A DNA stretch of 64,000 nucleotides from Dugong dugon (lineage: Eukaryota > Chordata > Mammalia > Sirenia > Dugongidae): positions 145,106,734 through 145,170,733 of the forward strand of contig CM057462.1 of NCBI GenBank assembly GCA_030035585.1. The letters are read 5' to 3'. Numbering within the stretch: the first letter of the stretch is position 1; the number at the start of each line of letters is the position of its first letter. Made by a program: the position numbers and the translations under genes. The notes under the pieces were generated by a model, which was not told where the DNA came from, made no database searches, and saw only the letters and a program-made list of their open reading frames with translations. Below, in pieces: positions 31,911-43,864 of the stretch.

Positions 31911-32466
31911 TCAGTAGATATTTCTCTCGTCTATTGATTGTAGATTTTTTTTTTTTTTTCGTTCTTGTGGTACAGCTGTGCAGATCTAGTTGAGGAGGAG
32001 CCACTGGGATGGGTTGCTTGTGGCACTCACCGCAGCCACCAGGACGGTCGGTAGTCAGTGCTGGGCAGGTTCCAATAGGGCGTGCCTGCACCGCTTGGTG
32101 ATGTGATGTCTAGTGCACGGTGCAGGTAGGTAGGGTGCAGCGGGAAGATGGTTATGTGTGAAGCTAAGCGGTCGTTGTGTCTCCGACCAGATGCTCTGCA
32201 AGGCTGCTCTCCCGTTTGCTGGTCTCCGATAGGAATCCAAGATGGTGGATCCGCGCTGCGTTAGCTGGTAAGGAATCTCTGCCTGAGTCTCTCCTCGCTC
32301 TCCGTTCTCTTTTAGTATTCTCACTCCGTTTGGTGTTTGGCTGAGTTCTTTATCTCTTCATTTGGTGTTCTAGGGTTTCAGGATTGTTGATTCTCTGTTA
32401 GGCTTAGTTTTTCGGATCTTTGCTGTGGAGGGACGGCGTGGTGTTTCTGCCTAGAGCGCCATCTTC
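31911..32466 (-). promoter_or_regulatory. Short (spliced) 5' UTR of the outer L1
   Basis: The first exon-like part is 32170-32466 and the second 31911-32169, joined at CGACCG/CTTAGC. It lacks all the GC-rich monomers of the inner L1, so its promoter is probably weakened. The YY1-like start site is kept at 32457-32466. Confidence 0.85.
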
Positions 32467-33436
32467 GAAGAAAATATTTTTTGATGGTTACAAGGGTGAG
32501 GAGGGAGGGAGAGGGTTATTCACTAGATAGTAGATAAGAGTTATCTTAAGTGAAGGGAAGGACAGCACACAATGCAGGGTAAGTAAGCACAACTGGACTA
32601 AACCAAAGCTAAGAAGTTTCCTGAATACAATCAAAGACTTCAAGGGACAGAGTAGCAGAGGCAGAGTTCTGGGGACCATGCTTTCAGGGGACATCTAGGT
32701 CAACTGGCATAACAAAGCTTATTAAGAAAATGTTCTGTATCCTACTTTGGTGAGTGGCATCTGGGGTCTTAAAAGCTAGTGAGTGGCTATCTAAGATGCA
32801 TCAATTGTTCCCAACCCACGTGGAGTAAAGGAGAATGAAGAACACCAAAGACACAAGGAAAGTATTGGCCCAAGAGACAGAAAGGGCCACATAAACCAGA
32901 GATTGCATCAGCCTGAGACTAGAAGAACTAGATAGTGCCCGGCTACCACCAATGACCACCCTGACAGGTTACACAACAGAGAGTCCCTGATGGAGCAGGA
33001 GAAAGGTGGCATGCATAACTCAAATTCTAGTAAAAAGACCAGACTTAATGGTCTGACTGAGACTGGAGAAACTCCAGAAAGCAGGCCCCTGGACTCTCTG
33101 TCAACCTAGAACTGAAACCATTCCCGAGGCCAACTCTTCAGACAAAGATTATACTGGACTATGGGACATAAAATGATACTCATGAAGAGCATGCTTCTTA
33201 GCTCAAATAGATACATGAGACTAAATGGGCAGCTCCTGTCTGGAGGTGAGATGAGAAGGCAGAGAGGGTCAGGAGCTGGTTGAAAGGACATGGGAAATCT
33301 GAAAAGAGGAGTGTGCTGTCACAGTCTAGGGAGAGCAGTTAGGGTCACATAACAATGAACCTATAAATTTGTGTATGAGAGACTAACTTGAATTGTAAAC
33401 TTTCACTTAAAGTACAACAATAAAATAAAGAAAAAA
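32467..33436 (+). mobile_element. L1 3' UTR and poly(A), level 3 of the nest, right piece
   Basis: Continues the plus-strand L1 from 16544: TTGATGGTTACAAGGGTGAG, then a 3' UTR parallel to that of 60316-60940, ending AAAGTACAACAATAAAATAAA and an A run at 33429-33439. The AAACAATTAATA duplication follows at 33437-33448. Confidence 0.88.
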
Positions 33437-33448
33437 AAACAATTAATA

Positions 33449-33828
33449 TACATATTGTTTTGTGACATTTGTTGTCAACTCCACAACATGTCAACACTCT
33501 CCCCTTCTCAACCTTGGGTTCCCCATTACTAGCTTTTCTGTTCCCTCTTTCCTTCTCATTCTTGCCCCTGGGCTGGTGTGCCCATTTAGTTTCATTTTGT
33601 TTTATGGGCCTGTCTAATCTTTGGCTGAAGGGTGAACCTCAGGAGTGACTTCATTACTGAGCTATAAGGGTGTCTGGGGGACCTACTCTTGGGGTTTCTC
33701 CAGTCCTCTCTCAGGCCAATAAGTTTGGTCTTTTGTGTGTGTGAGTTAGAACTTTGTTCTACATTGATCTCTACCTCTGTCCAGGACCCTCTTTCATGAT
33801 CCCTGTCAGAGCAGTCGGTGGTGGTAGC
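33449..33828 (-). mobile_element. L1 3' UTR fragment, level 2 of the nest, right piece
   Basis: Resumes the minus-strand L1 3' UTR (CACAACATGTCAACACTCTC, GGTGTCTGGGGGACCTACTC) and ends, 5'-truncated, at GTGGTGGTAG before the MLT1 duplication at 33829. Confidence 0.82.
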
Positions 33829-34177
33829 TAAAACAACAAAATTTATTGCCTCAAAGTTTTGGAGCTAGAAGTCTGAATTCAAGGTGTCAGCAGAGCCATA
33901 CTCTCTAAAGTCTCTAGGAGGAAGATCCTTCCTTGCCTCTACCTAGTTTCTAGTGGTTCCTGGCAATCACTGGTGTTCCTGGGTTTATCAGTCATGTCAA
34001 TCTCCACCTCCGTTTTCACATGGCTGTCTTCCTTCTGTGTCTGGGTTTATGTCTTATGACCTCATGTTAACTGACAGCACCTTTGAAGACCTTATTTCCA
34101 AATAAGGTCATGTTCACAGGTACTGGAGGTTAGGACTTCAACATATATTTTGTGGGGACACAATTCAGTCTGTAACA
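33829..34177 (-). mobile_element. MLT1A-like LTR, second piece
   Basis: Continues the LTR begun at 15782: TTTATTGCCTCAAAGTTTTG, CTTATTTCCAAATAAGGTCA, then GGAGGTTAGGACTTCAACAT and the reversed LTR start near GACACAATTCAGTC. Confidence 0.82.
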
Positions 34178-34732
34178 CCAGCTATAAAGTATACTATCTA
34201 AGTACTAAAAATTGCTTATTTCACAAAATTATTTTGTAAGAATGTTCTTGCATGCATTTGCTAATTTTTTTAGCAAATATTTTTTGAGCATTTACTACGG
34301 GTCAAGTCCTGTGCATATTTCTAGAAGTCTATACCCTCCAGTAGCCTATAATCTAGTGGTACGTAGAGATAATTAAACAGGCAATCACAACATAGGCTAA
34401 AATCTTTAAGACAGGCTTATTACAGAAGCAATGACAGCATTTGGAAGGGCCAAATAACCAAATTTAGGAGCAGAGGTTAGGAATGATTCCTTGAATAAAA
34501 TGACAAATAAGATAATATGGGAAAAATGAGCAGGGGTGGATACTTAAAAGCAGGAACAGAGTCCATAGTGTACTCGAGTAGGCTGGTAAGAACTAGTGAG
34601 AGCCAATTAGGCATGTCTCTTCCCAACTCTGGGTTCAGTGATATCAGGTTAGTAGCTTGAAATCAGACATGGTGAGAGTCGGGACTTTTTTGTTTGTTTG
34701 TTTTTGTTTTCAACCCCTACTGTCACTAACTA
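34178..34732. other. Mostly unassigned; one ancient L2/MIR-like remnant
   Basis: Bases 34255-34380 (GCAAATATTTTTTGAGCATT, TACTACGGGTCAAGTCC, CCAGTAGCCTATAATCTAGT) resemble a widespread ancient mammalian repeat of the L2/MIR type. The rest shows no feature. Confidence 0.45.
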
Positions 34733-34990
34733 AAGACTTCAGTATGGATTGCTCCTCAATATAAAGAAAACAAAAATCCTTACAACTGGACCAATAAGCA
34801 ACATCATGATAAATGGAGAAAATATTCAAGCTGCCAAGGATTTTGTTTTACTTGAACCCACAATCAATGGCCATGGAAGCAGCAGTCAAGAAATCTAATG
34901 TATTGCATTGGACAAATCTACCACAGAAGACCTCTTTAAAGTATTAAAAAGCAAAGATGTCACTTTAAGGACTCAATCGCTTCATATGCA
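34733..34990 (+). mobile_element. RTE (BovB-like) LINE fragment, plus strand
   Basis: Shares CTCAATATAAAGAAAACAAA, CAACTGGACCAATAAGCAAC, ATGGAAGCAGCAGTCAAG and AAAAGCAAAGATGTCACTTT with 8012-8698. It stops at an AfroSINE. I do not see the 3' tail after that SINE. Confidence 0.8.
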
Positions 34991-34992
34991 TG

Positions 34993-35152
34993 TGATGGAG
35001 CCCTGGTGGCACAGTGGTTAAGAGTTTGTCTGTTAAGCAAAATGTCAGCAGTGGTAATCCACCAGCGGCTCCTTTGAAACCCTATGGGACAGCTCTACTC
35101 TGTCCTATAGAGTAGCTATGAGTCAGAATTGAGGTGATGGCAACAGGTTTAG
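34993..35152 (+). mobile_element. AfroSINE (short form), plus strand
   Basis: Head GGAGCCCTGGTGGCACAGTG, middle GAAACCCTATGGGACAGCTC, tail AGTAGCTATGAGTCAGAATT and GCAACAGGTTT. It is the only plus-strand AfroSINE in the window and sits at the end of an RTE fragment. Confidence 0.9.
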
Positions 35153-36834
35153 TTTCAAGATGAATAGACCTTGACAGTGGCAAGACATCAGCAGAAATGC
35201 CTTCCTTAGTCAGATGCCTTTCATATTTGTGGCACCTCAGAATGTCATTCGTGCCTCGTTGGTCACCTCCTTGGACTTACACCTTGGTGCAAATGACACC
35301 TTTTGGCATCCCCCACACTATGCCTCTGAGGCACTCTTCTAGGTACTGGGGACATTTGGCAAGGTAATGCTTAATGCTCTCTTCTATCCAAATAACATGA
35401 TTGTATTTTTTCATAGAATTTAAGAACTTACATCAGTTTTACTATATTAAGAAAAAGTTTTAAAATGACATATGTTATTATTTAAATTTTACTTTAAATA
35501 TTAGTTTATGACATTCTAGGAAGACATTTAAAATATTCAGTTTAAATTGAGCTTAAATGTTCCTTAGTAAATATACTATGTTAACACGCAGTTGTTGATT
35601 AGTTGGTGGATTTGTGAAGAACACATTTAAGTCCTGATGTCTTGCTAATAAAATCTAGAAATGACTCAGATGGCAAATTACTATGAACTTTAAGGCTGAT
35701 AGGAGGAGTTTAAAATTGCCAGTGTGCCATTTGGCACGGCCATCCAGCATCAACCGCTGTACTGCTATCATTTTAGGCATTGTATTACCTGTTCACCAGT
35801 CTGTGTTTGTAACACTTCCATGTTGTAAGTGGACCACAACAATCATTAAGTATTGCTGCCCATAGGGCTCAAACAGTGGCAGTAAATTATGGTAGTTATT
35901 ATGTCATTCTTTGTGACCCACAATAAAGACATCATCTTTTTTCAATCAGAGGAATACGGTAAAGAAGAAGTAAATTAAATGTATTCATTAATATAGAAAT
36001 ATCAAGGAATGGATCATGCCTACATATAACTTTGTAGTGATACCCCTAAAGAAATTAGACTTGGGGTAAAAGAGAAGTTGTTAACTCTTTTTGGAAGATC
36101 TTTGTGAAGAAATTAGGTAATTATAGTGAAAAGGGCTGAGATGAGGAAATGCTGCAGCTAGAAATCCCCAGAAAGTTTACCATTAAGTATTTAAAGACAA
36201 GGAGCAATAAAATGTCTACTTGAGAAAATATAGTGATTAATTCCATGGGCAAGGACCCTGACGGAGCAGAGGAACTTATAAGGAAGAAAAATTACAGTGT
36301 ATCCAAGAAACCAAAGACTTAAGTTTGAAACTGCAGTTTAGTTTCTATTTCTGTTATCCAGAGAGTTACTCTCAGGATCACATCATAATATTCAGAAATA
36401 AAAATATGATTCAGCCCAAGAGTAAACCCAGAAATAATAATCTTCAAAGAAATGAAGCAATCAAATTAATAGAAATTCAAATTATAACTAATCTGTTTTC
36501 TTCCAAATCGTATATATACAACAAATATTGATAATATAAATAAAAGATAAATATTTATAAATAAATGAATAAATGTTTATTTGTTTATATAGTCATTCAT
36601 CATTATATTTATTATTATTGGAGCATAAAATCTGATTGAAAGAATAGAGTATGCATAGAGTATAGGAGGTCTTATCATACATACGACAGCCTATAATGAA
36701 GTAACAGGTTAAAGTTCTTTGAAGATAGGGGCTGTTTCTTAAGGCATTTCTGAATCCCTTGTGGTACAAATGGTGGGAACATTTATAATCATTGTTATTA
36801 TCTATGTCATCATTATGACTAAGAGTGCCCTGTT
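35153..36834. other. Unassigned sequence
   Basis: No repeat family recognised. A stretch at 35690-35940 is less AT-rich and ends in CACAATAAAGACATC, which could be an old 3' end with a polyadenylation signal, but nothing confirms it. AT-rich with simple TAAA runs at 36530-36590. Confidence 0.45.
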
Positions 36835-37260
36835 TTGAGCACATCACAAGTATTTACTCATTTTATTCTCATAACATTTCTATGAAATAGATACTAAAAT
36901 TATCCACTAATACTAAGTTATAATGAATGTTTGCCACAATTTTTGTATCTCAGAACATTTTGCATTCCTTCAGTCATTCATCCATTCATAAACCCATTAT
37001 CCATGTATTAGATATTGTCTACACACATTGTAAGAGTCAGGTACACTGCTAAGCATTAGGGAGATAAAGATGGAAATACATAGTTCCTTCATGAATCACA
37101 CTGTATACAGCATAAATATTTGATGAATGCTGAATGAATTGGTATATAAGAGACACTGGAGTGTGTGGAAAAGTCACTTAATCTTTCTGGGCTATATTTT
37201 CTCATGTGTAAAATGAGAGTTCAAGATAAATAATTTTAGAGTATCCCTTCTATAAGTCCA
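36835..37260 (+). repeat. Probable MIR/L2-type ancient fragments
   Basis: Bases 36835-36930 (TTTACTCATTTTATTCTCAT, ATGAAATAGATACTAAAATT) and 37010-37140 (CAGGTACACTGCTAAGCATT, AATATTTGATGAATGC) and 37165-37240 (AAAAGTCACTTAATCTTTCT, CTCATGTGTAAAATGAG) match ancient mammalian repeat signatures. Subfamily and exact ends are not certain. Confidence 0.42.
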
Positions 37261-37751
37261 TAACATGATCCAATGGAGAGCAAGAAGCTAGTAAAATTTA
37301 TTAAGCATGGAACTGTCAGAAAGTGATATTTGATCAAGAATTTTTTTCACAAAAAATTGCCACATGAATCAGAAAGAAAGAGGTGGAACCAGAGACAAAA
37401 GAGGCAGAAAAAAATAAAAATAAAAACAGATATATGCATATATACAGAAAATGAAAGCATGGAAACAAGAGTTTAAAAAGTAATTAAGGCCTGGCTCTGG
37501 TATGGAAACATAGGGAGAAAAATACAAATCTAAGAGTGTTTTAAAGAAAGAGAACAAAAAACTTTGTGTCTGGATATTGGTAAGGGAGAACTTTGACATA
37601 TAACTGCAAGCATCTTTTTTGTCTATAACTCTATATGGAATTTAGTTTCAGCAAGCTTATATCATTTATGGTTATATTCATTTGTCCTGACTGCTGTATT
37701 AGAGTACACCATATTTAAGTTCAGGAACAAGGTCTTAAAAAACAAATGAGT
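37261..37751. other. Unassigned sequence
   Basis: AT-rich, no gene or repeat recognised, up to the start of the plus-strand L1. Confidence 0.5.
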
Positions 37752-38419
37752 CAAAGAACTTCTGGGCAACATGGTGCTATAGACAGAAGCACCACGCTGT
37801 CCCTTCACAGCAAAGACCCGAAAAACTAAGTCAAACAGAGACAAATGTCAATCCTGAAACCCTAAGCATCAAATGAAGCAATAAAGAACTCAGTCATGCA
37901 TCAAATGGAATAAGAAACTGACAGAGAACAGATAGCGAAGAGAGATATGTGCAGAGGTCCCTTATCAGATAACACAACATGGACTAGCCATTTGGACTCC
38001 TGTTGGAGACTGGAGAACAGGGAGTACGGGAAAGCAGCTTCAGGGAGCCCCCAGCAGGAGTCAGAACAAACAGTAACCAGCTATACACCCTTTCCCACCG
38101 CCCACCCTTCTTCTCCCCAACTTGGCCTCCGCTGATTTCTGCAGCCACAGTCTCTAAGCTGGGAGGCACTGGCTTCAGCCCTGTGCCACTTGGATTCAAC
38201 CTGCCCACACTGGTCGGCTCCCTGAGTGCCATTTTTTGGTTGGTGGTGTTGCTTTTTTTCCACCTCTTATGGATCTTCCCTACCTCTCACCACCTCCCCC
38301 TTCTTTCTCCCAAATACCTGGCTCCATGAGCCATCTTTGCTTCTTCATGAAATGCTGTGATATGCGACTCAACAGTGTAACTGCTTTCCATCCCACACCA
38401 CCAAGCTGGTGGATCCTGG
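37752..38419 (+). mobile_element. Old plus-strand L1, 5' UTR start; continues at 46526
   Basis: Opens with CAACATGGTGCTATAGACAG and ACCACGCTGTCCCTTCACAG, the same 5' end as the young L1s. It runs through the 5' UTR and is interrupted at GCTGGTGGATCCTGG (38405-38419) by the first minus-strand L1. It is an old, nearly full-length element with two minus-strand L1s inside it. Confidence 0.85.
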
Positions 38420-39617
38420 TTTTCTTTTCTTTTTAATTATTAATTATTTTTTTATTGTACTTCAGGTGAAGGTTTACAGAACAAATAGTTTGTCATTAAA
38501 CAGTAGTACACATATTGTTTTATGACACTGGTTAACAACTCCATGACATATCAACCTTCTCCCTTCCTGACCTATTTTTTTTTTTTTTTTGGTGAAAATA
38601 TACAAAACCAAAGATACACTATTTCAAAAATTTCAATATGCATAGTTCAGTGACATTGACTACGCTCTTCCAATTGTGCTGCAATTCTCACTTTAGATGA
38701 AGGTTTACAGAACAGAATAGTTTCTCATTAAACAGGTGGTACACACGTTGCCCTATGGCAATGGTTAACAACCTCACTACACATCAACACTGTCCTTACT
38801 CAACCTTGGGGTCCCTATCACCAGCTTTCCTGTCCCCTTCTGCCTTTTAGCCCTTGTCCCTGGACTGCTGCGGTGCCTTATTAGACCCATTTTGATTTAT
38901 GAGGCAATCCAATGCCCAGTTGAACGGTGAACCTCTGAAGTGACTTCACAACTGAGCTAAAAGGGTGTCTGGGGTGATACTCTCAGGGATTCTTCAGTCT
39001 CCAATAGGCCAGTAAATCTGGTCTTTTCTTTGTGAGTTAGAATTTTGTTCTACATCCTTCTCCAGCTCTGTCCAGAACCGTCTATTGTGACCCCGGTCAG
39101 AGCAGTCAGTGGTGGTAGCCGGGCACCATCTAGCTGTACTGGACTCAGTCTGGTGAAGGCCTTGGTAGCTGTGGTCCATTAGTCCTTTGAACTAATCTTT
39201 TCCTTGTACCCTGTTCTCTTCCTTCTCCATTGCTCCCGAAGGGATGAGACCAGTAGAGTATCTTAGATGGCTCCTCAGAGGTTTTTAAGACCCCAGATGC
39301 TACTCACCAAGGTAGAATGTAGAACATTGTCTTTATAAACTGTGTTATGCCAACTGAGCTAGATGTTCCCTGAGACCATGGTCCCCACAGCCCTCTGCCC
39401 AGCAATTCAGTCCCTCAGGGAGTTTGGATGTGTCTATGGAGCTTCCATGACCTTTCCTTGTACGAGTTGTGCTGGTTTCCCCAGCATTGTGTACTGTCTC
39501 ACCCTTCACCCAAGATACCACGTATTTATTACCTATTTAGTATTTCTACCCACCCCTCCCATCCCTCATAACCAACAAAGATTGTTACTTTTTGTGTGTA
39601 AACTTTTTCATGGGATT
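38420..39617 (-). other. 3' UTR of the first old minus L1
   Basis: Shares GGTGAAGGTTTACAGAACAA, the T run at about 38575-38590, GTCCCTATCACCAGC and GGTGTCTGGGGTGATACTCT with the young L1 3' UTRs. Confidence 0.8.
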
Positions 39618-42600
39618 TTACAGTAGACATCTCATACAATATTTGTCCTTTTGTGATTGACTTATTTCACTCAGCATAATGTCCTCCAGTTTCATCCATC
39701 TTATCAGATGCTTCACAGATTCATCATTGTTCTTTCTCATTGCATAGTACTCCATTTTGTGTATGTACCATGGTTTGTTTATCCATTCATTTGTTGATGG
39801 GCATCTAGGTTGTTTCCATCGTTTTGCAATTGTGAACAATGCTGCCATGACCATAGGTGTGCACATGTCTATTCGAGTGACGACTCTTATTTCTCTAGGA
39901 TGTATTCCTAGGACTGGGATTGCTGGATCATATAGTATGTCTATTTCTAGCTTTCTGAGGAAGCGCCATATCATTTTCTAAAATGGTTGTATTATTTTGT
40001 ATTCCCACCAGCAGTGCATAAGAATTCCGATCTCCCCGCAACCACTCTAACATTTGTTATTTCCAGTATTTTGATTCCTGCCAGTATTATCAGAGTGAGA
40101 TGGTATCTTATTGTGGTTTTAATTTGCATTTCTCTAATGGCTAGTGATCGCGAGCATTTCCCCATGTGTCTGTTAGCCATTTGAATGTCTTCTTTGGGGA
40201 AGTGTCTCTTCATTTACTTTGCCCATTGTTTAATAGGATTGTCTTTTTGTTGTAGAGGTGTTGGGTTTTCTTGTAGATTATGGAGATTAGACCTTTGACT
40301 TGTACTGTCCAAAAATTTTTTCCCAGTCTGTAGGTTCTCTTTTTACTCTTTTGGTGAAGTCTTTTGAAGAGCATAGGTGTTTGATTTTTAGAAGATCCCA
40401 GTTATCTAGCTTATCTTCTAGGTTTTTTGTGTTGATGATTATGGTTTGTATCCTGTTAATGCCATGCATTAGGGCCTGTAGCATTCGTCCTATTTTTTCT
40501 TCTATGAACTTTATACTTTTTGGCTTTATATTTAGGTCTTTGATCCATTTTTAGTTAGTTATTGTATATGGCATGAGGTATGGATCCTATTTCATTTTTT
40601 TGCAGATGGATATCCAGTTTGGCCAGCACCATTTGTTAAAAAAGACGGTCTTTTCCCCATTTGATGGATTCTGGGCCCTGGTCAAAATCAGGTGACAGTA
40701 GGAGGATGGATTTATATCTAGGTTCTAAATTCTGTTCCACAGGTCAATGTATCTATTGTTGTACCAGTACCAGGCTGTTTTGACTACTGTAGCTGTATAG
40801 TAGGTTCTGAAGTCAGGTAGTGTGAGTCCTCCAACTTTATTCTTCTTCTTCAGTAGTGCTTTACTTATTCGGGGCTTCTTCCCTTTCCATATAAAATTAA
40901 TGATTAGTTTTTCCATATCTTTGAAGAATGTTGTTGGTATTTGGATTGGGATTATGTTGTATATGTACATTGCCTTGGGTAGAATTGTCATTTTCACAAA
41001 GTTAAGTCTAACTATCCATGAGCATGGTATGATTTTCCATTTATGTAGATCCCTTTGGGTTTCTTGCAGTAGTGTTTTGTAGTTTTTTTGTACAGGCATT
41101 TTACATCTCTGGCTAGATTTATTACTAAGTATTTTATTTTTTTAGGGGCTAGTATAAATAGTATTGTTTACCTGATTTCCTTTTCATCGTTCTCCTTATT
41201 GGTGTATAGGACTCCAACTAATTTTTGTATGTTTATCTTGTATCCTGCTTACGCTGCTGAATCTTTCTATTAGTTTCAGTAGATTTCTCTTGGAGTCTTT
41301 AGGGTTTGCTACGTATAGTATTATATCATCCGCAAACAGGGACAGTTTAACTTCTTCATTACCAATTTGGATGCCCTTTATTTCTTTTTCTTGCCTTATT
41401 GCTCTAGCTAGAACTTCCAGCACAATGTTAATTAGGAGTGGTGATAAAGGGCATCCTTGTCTTGTTCCTGTTCTCAAGGGGAATGTTTTCAGCCTCTCTC
41501 CATTAAGAATGATGTTGGCCGTTGGTTTTGCATAGATGCCGTTTATTATGTTGAGAAATTTCCCTTCTATACCTATTTTATTGAGAGTTTTTATCAGGAG
41601 TGGGTGTTGGATTTGTCTAATGCCTTTTCAGTGTCAATTGAGATGATTAAGTGATTCTTTTCTTTCCTTTTATTTATGTGGTGGATTATGTTGATTGATT
41701 TTCTAATGCTGAACCATCCTTGCATACCTGGTATGAATCCTACTTTGTTGTGGTGTATTATCTTTTTTATATGATGCTGAATTCTAGAAATAGAATTTTG
41801 TTGAGAATTTTTGCATCTATATTCATGAGAGATATTGGTCTCTAACTTTTGTGTGTTTGTGTGGCATCTTTGCCTGATTTTGGTATCAGCGTTATGCTGG
41901 CTTCAAAGAATGAATTCTGAAGTGTTGCTTCCTCTTCTATGCTCTGAAATAGCTTGAGTAGTACTGGTACAAGAGATTCTCTGAATGTTTTGTAGAGTTC
42001 TCCAGTGAAACCATCTGGGCCAGGGCCTTTTTTTGTTGGGAGTTTTTCTAATACCTTTTCAATCTCTTCTCTTGTTACCGGTCTGTTCAGATTTTCAACA
42101 TCACTTTGTTGTAGTTTGGGTAGGTAGTGTGTTTCTAGAAATTTATCCATTTCCTCTAGGTTTTCAAATTTGTTGGAGTATAGTTTTTCATAATATTCTG
42201 TTATGATCCTTTTTGTTTCAGTTGGGTCTGTTGTAATTTCACCCGTTTCATTTCTTATTAGGATTATTTGAATCCTCTCCTATTTTTATTTTATCAGTCT
42301 GGCCAGTGGTTTGTCGATTTTCTTGATTCTTTCAAAGAACCAACTTTTGGTTTGTTGATTCTTTCTATTGTTTTTCTGTTCTCTATTTCATTTATTTCTG
42401 CTCTGATCTTTACTATTTCCTTTAGTCCAGTGGTTGTGGGCTTTTTTTGCTGTTCTCTTTCTATTTGTGTTGTGTAGTTAATATTTTGATTCTTTCCCTT
42501 TATTGTTTTTTGATGCGTGCATCTATTGCTATAAATTTTCCTCTGAGGACTGCCTTTGCTGTGTCCCAAAGGTTTTGGTATGATGTGTTTTCATTCTTGT

Positions 42601-43430
42601 TTGATTCTAGGAATTTTTTGATTCCATCTCTGATTTCTTCTATTACCCACTGATGTGTAAGCAGGGTATTATTCAGTTTTCATGTTTTTGATTTTTTTTT
42701 CCCTTGCTCTTTCTAGTGTTAATTTCTACCTTGATGGCATTGTGGTCAGAGAAGATACTTTGAATTATCTCAACGTTTTGGATCTTGTTGAGGATTGCTC
42801 TGTGGCCTAAGATATGGTCTATGCTGGATAATGTTCCATGTGCATTAGAAAAGAATGTGTACTTTGCAGCTGTTGGATGGAGTGTTCTATATATGACTGT
42901 GAGGTCAAATTGGCTGATTGTGCCCTTTAGGTCTTCTGTATCTTTGCTGAGTTTCTTCTTAGTTGTTCTGTCCTTTACTGAGAGTGGTTGTTGAAGTCTC
43001 CTCCTATTATTGTGAAACTGTCAGTTTCTCTTTTCAGTGTTGTTAGAGTTTGTTTCATGCATTTTGAAGCCTTGTCTTTGGGTGCGTAGATGTTTATTAT
43101 GGTTATGTATTCATGATGGATCATCCCCTTAATCATTACATAGTGTCTTTCTTTGTTTTTTATGGTGGATTTTGTTTTAAAGTCTCTTTTATCTGAGATT
43201 AGTATTGCCACTCCTGCTCTTTTTTGGTAGTTGTTAGCTTGATATATTGTTTTCCAACCTTTGACTTTTAATAAATTCACATCTTTGTTTCCAAGATGTG
43301 TCTCCTGTGGACAGCATATTGATGGATCCTGTTTTTTAATCCATTCTGTCACTTTCCATCTCTTTATGGGTGCATTGAGTCCATTTACATTCAGTGTAAT
43401 TATTGATAGATGTGAGTTTGTTGCTGTCAT
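39618..43430 (-). pseudogene. L1 ORF2 remnant of the first old minus L1
   Basis: Starts at 43430 ([20 protein letters not shown]). Recognisable parts are the endonuclease (CCPQETHLGNK, GGDFNNHS), the linker, the reverse transcriptase ([20 protein letters not shown] near 41340) and the C-terminal tail. It is broken into at least seven frames by indels and stops. At the site where both young L1s lost a base (about 41965) this copy keeps the full GTACCAG. Confidence 0.9.
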
Positions 43431-43864
43431 TTTGTAGTGCTTTTTTTGTGGTGCTGACGTTTTCTTTGTTCTTCTTACTCTCCTGCGCTGAGTTACTTTT
43501 GTTTGTGGATTTTTTTTTTCATTTCTTTTGTTTTTTTAGGTTTTGTCTTTGCTGCAACTTTATCTTTTTCCTCTTTATTTTTATGGGTATGTTTGTTAAC
43601 TTTCTCTGTAGTTACTTGAAATTTACCCTTATCTTTGTAAGTTTGAAGCAGTGTATTATTACTTGGTATCACCTTGCCTTCCGCTCCATTAGAAGGTTCT
43701 ATACCTACACCATTTATTCCCTCTTTTATTGTTCTGATGTTGTTGTTATTTACTGATTAACTGCTCTGATTCCCTGTTGTATTTCTTTTGGTTTTGGATA
43801 GTTCTTGAGAGTTCATTTCCTAGGCTTGTATATAGCTGGTATGATACTGCATCCTAGATTTAGC

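Larger units (their letters stand above)
30212..32466 (-). mobile_element. Outer full-length L1 (level 4), 5' part; lacks the 5' UTR intron
   Basis: Holds the ORF2 start, the spacer, ORF1 and a short 5' UTR of about 560 bases (31911-32466). The 5' end (reverse complement GAAGATGGCGCTCTAGG) is complete, so the short 5' UTR is not due to truncation but to the exact absence of the GT...AG segment seen in the inner L1. The right duplication GAAGAAAATATTTTT follows at 32467. Confidence 0.94.
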
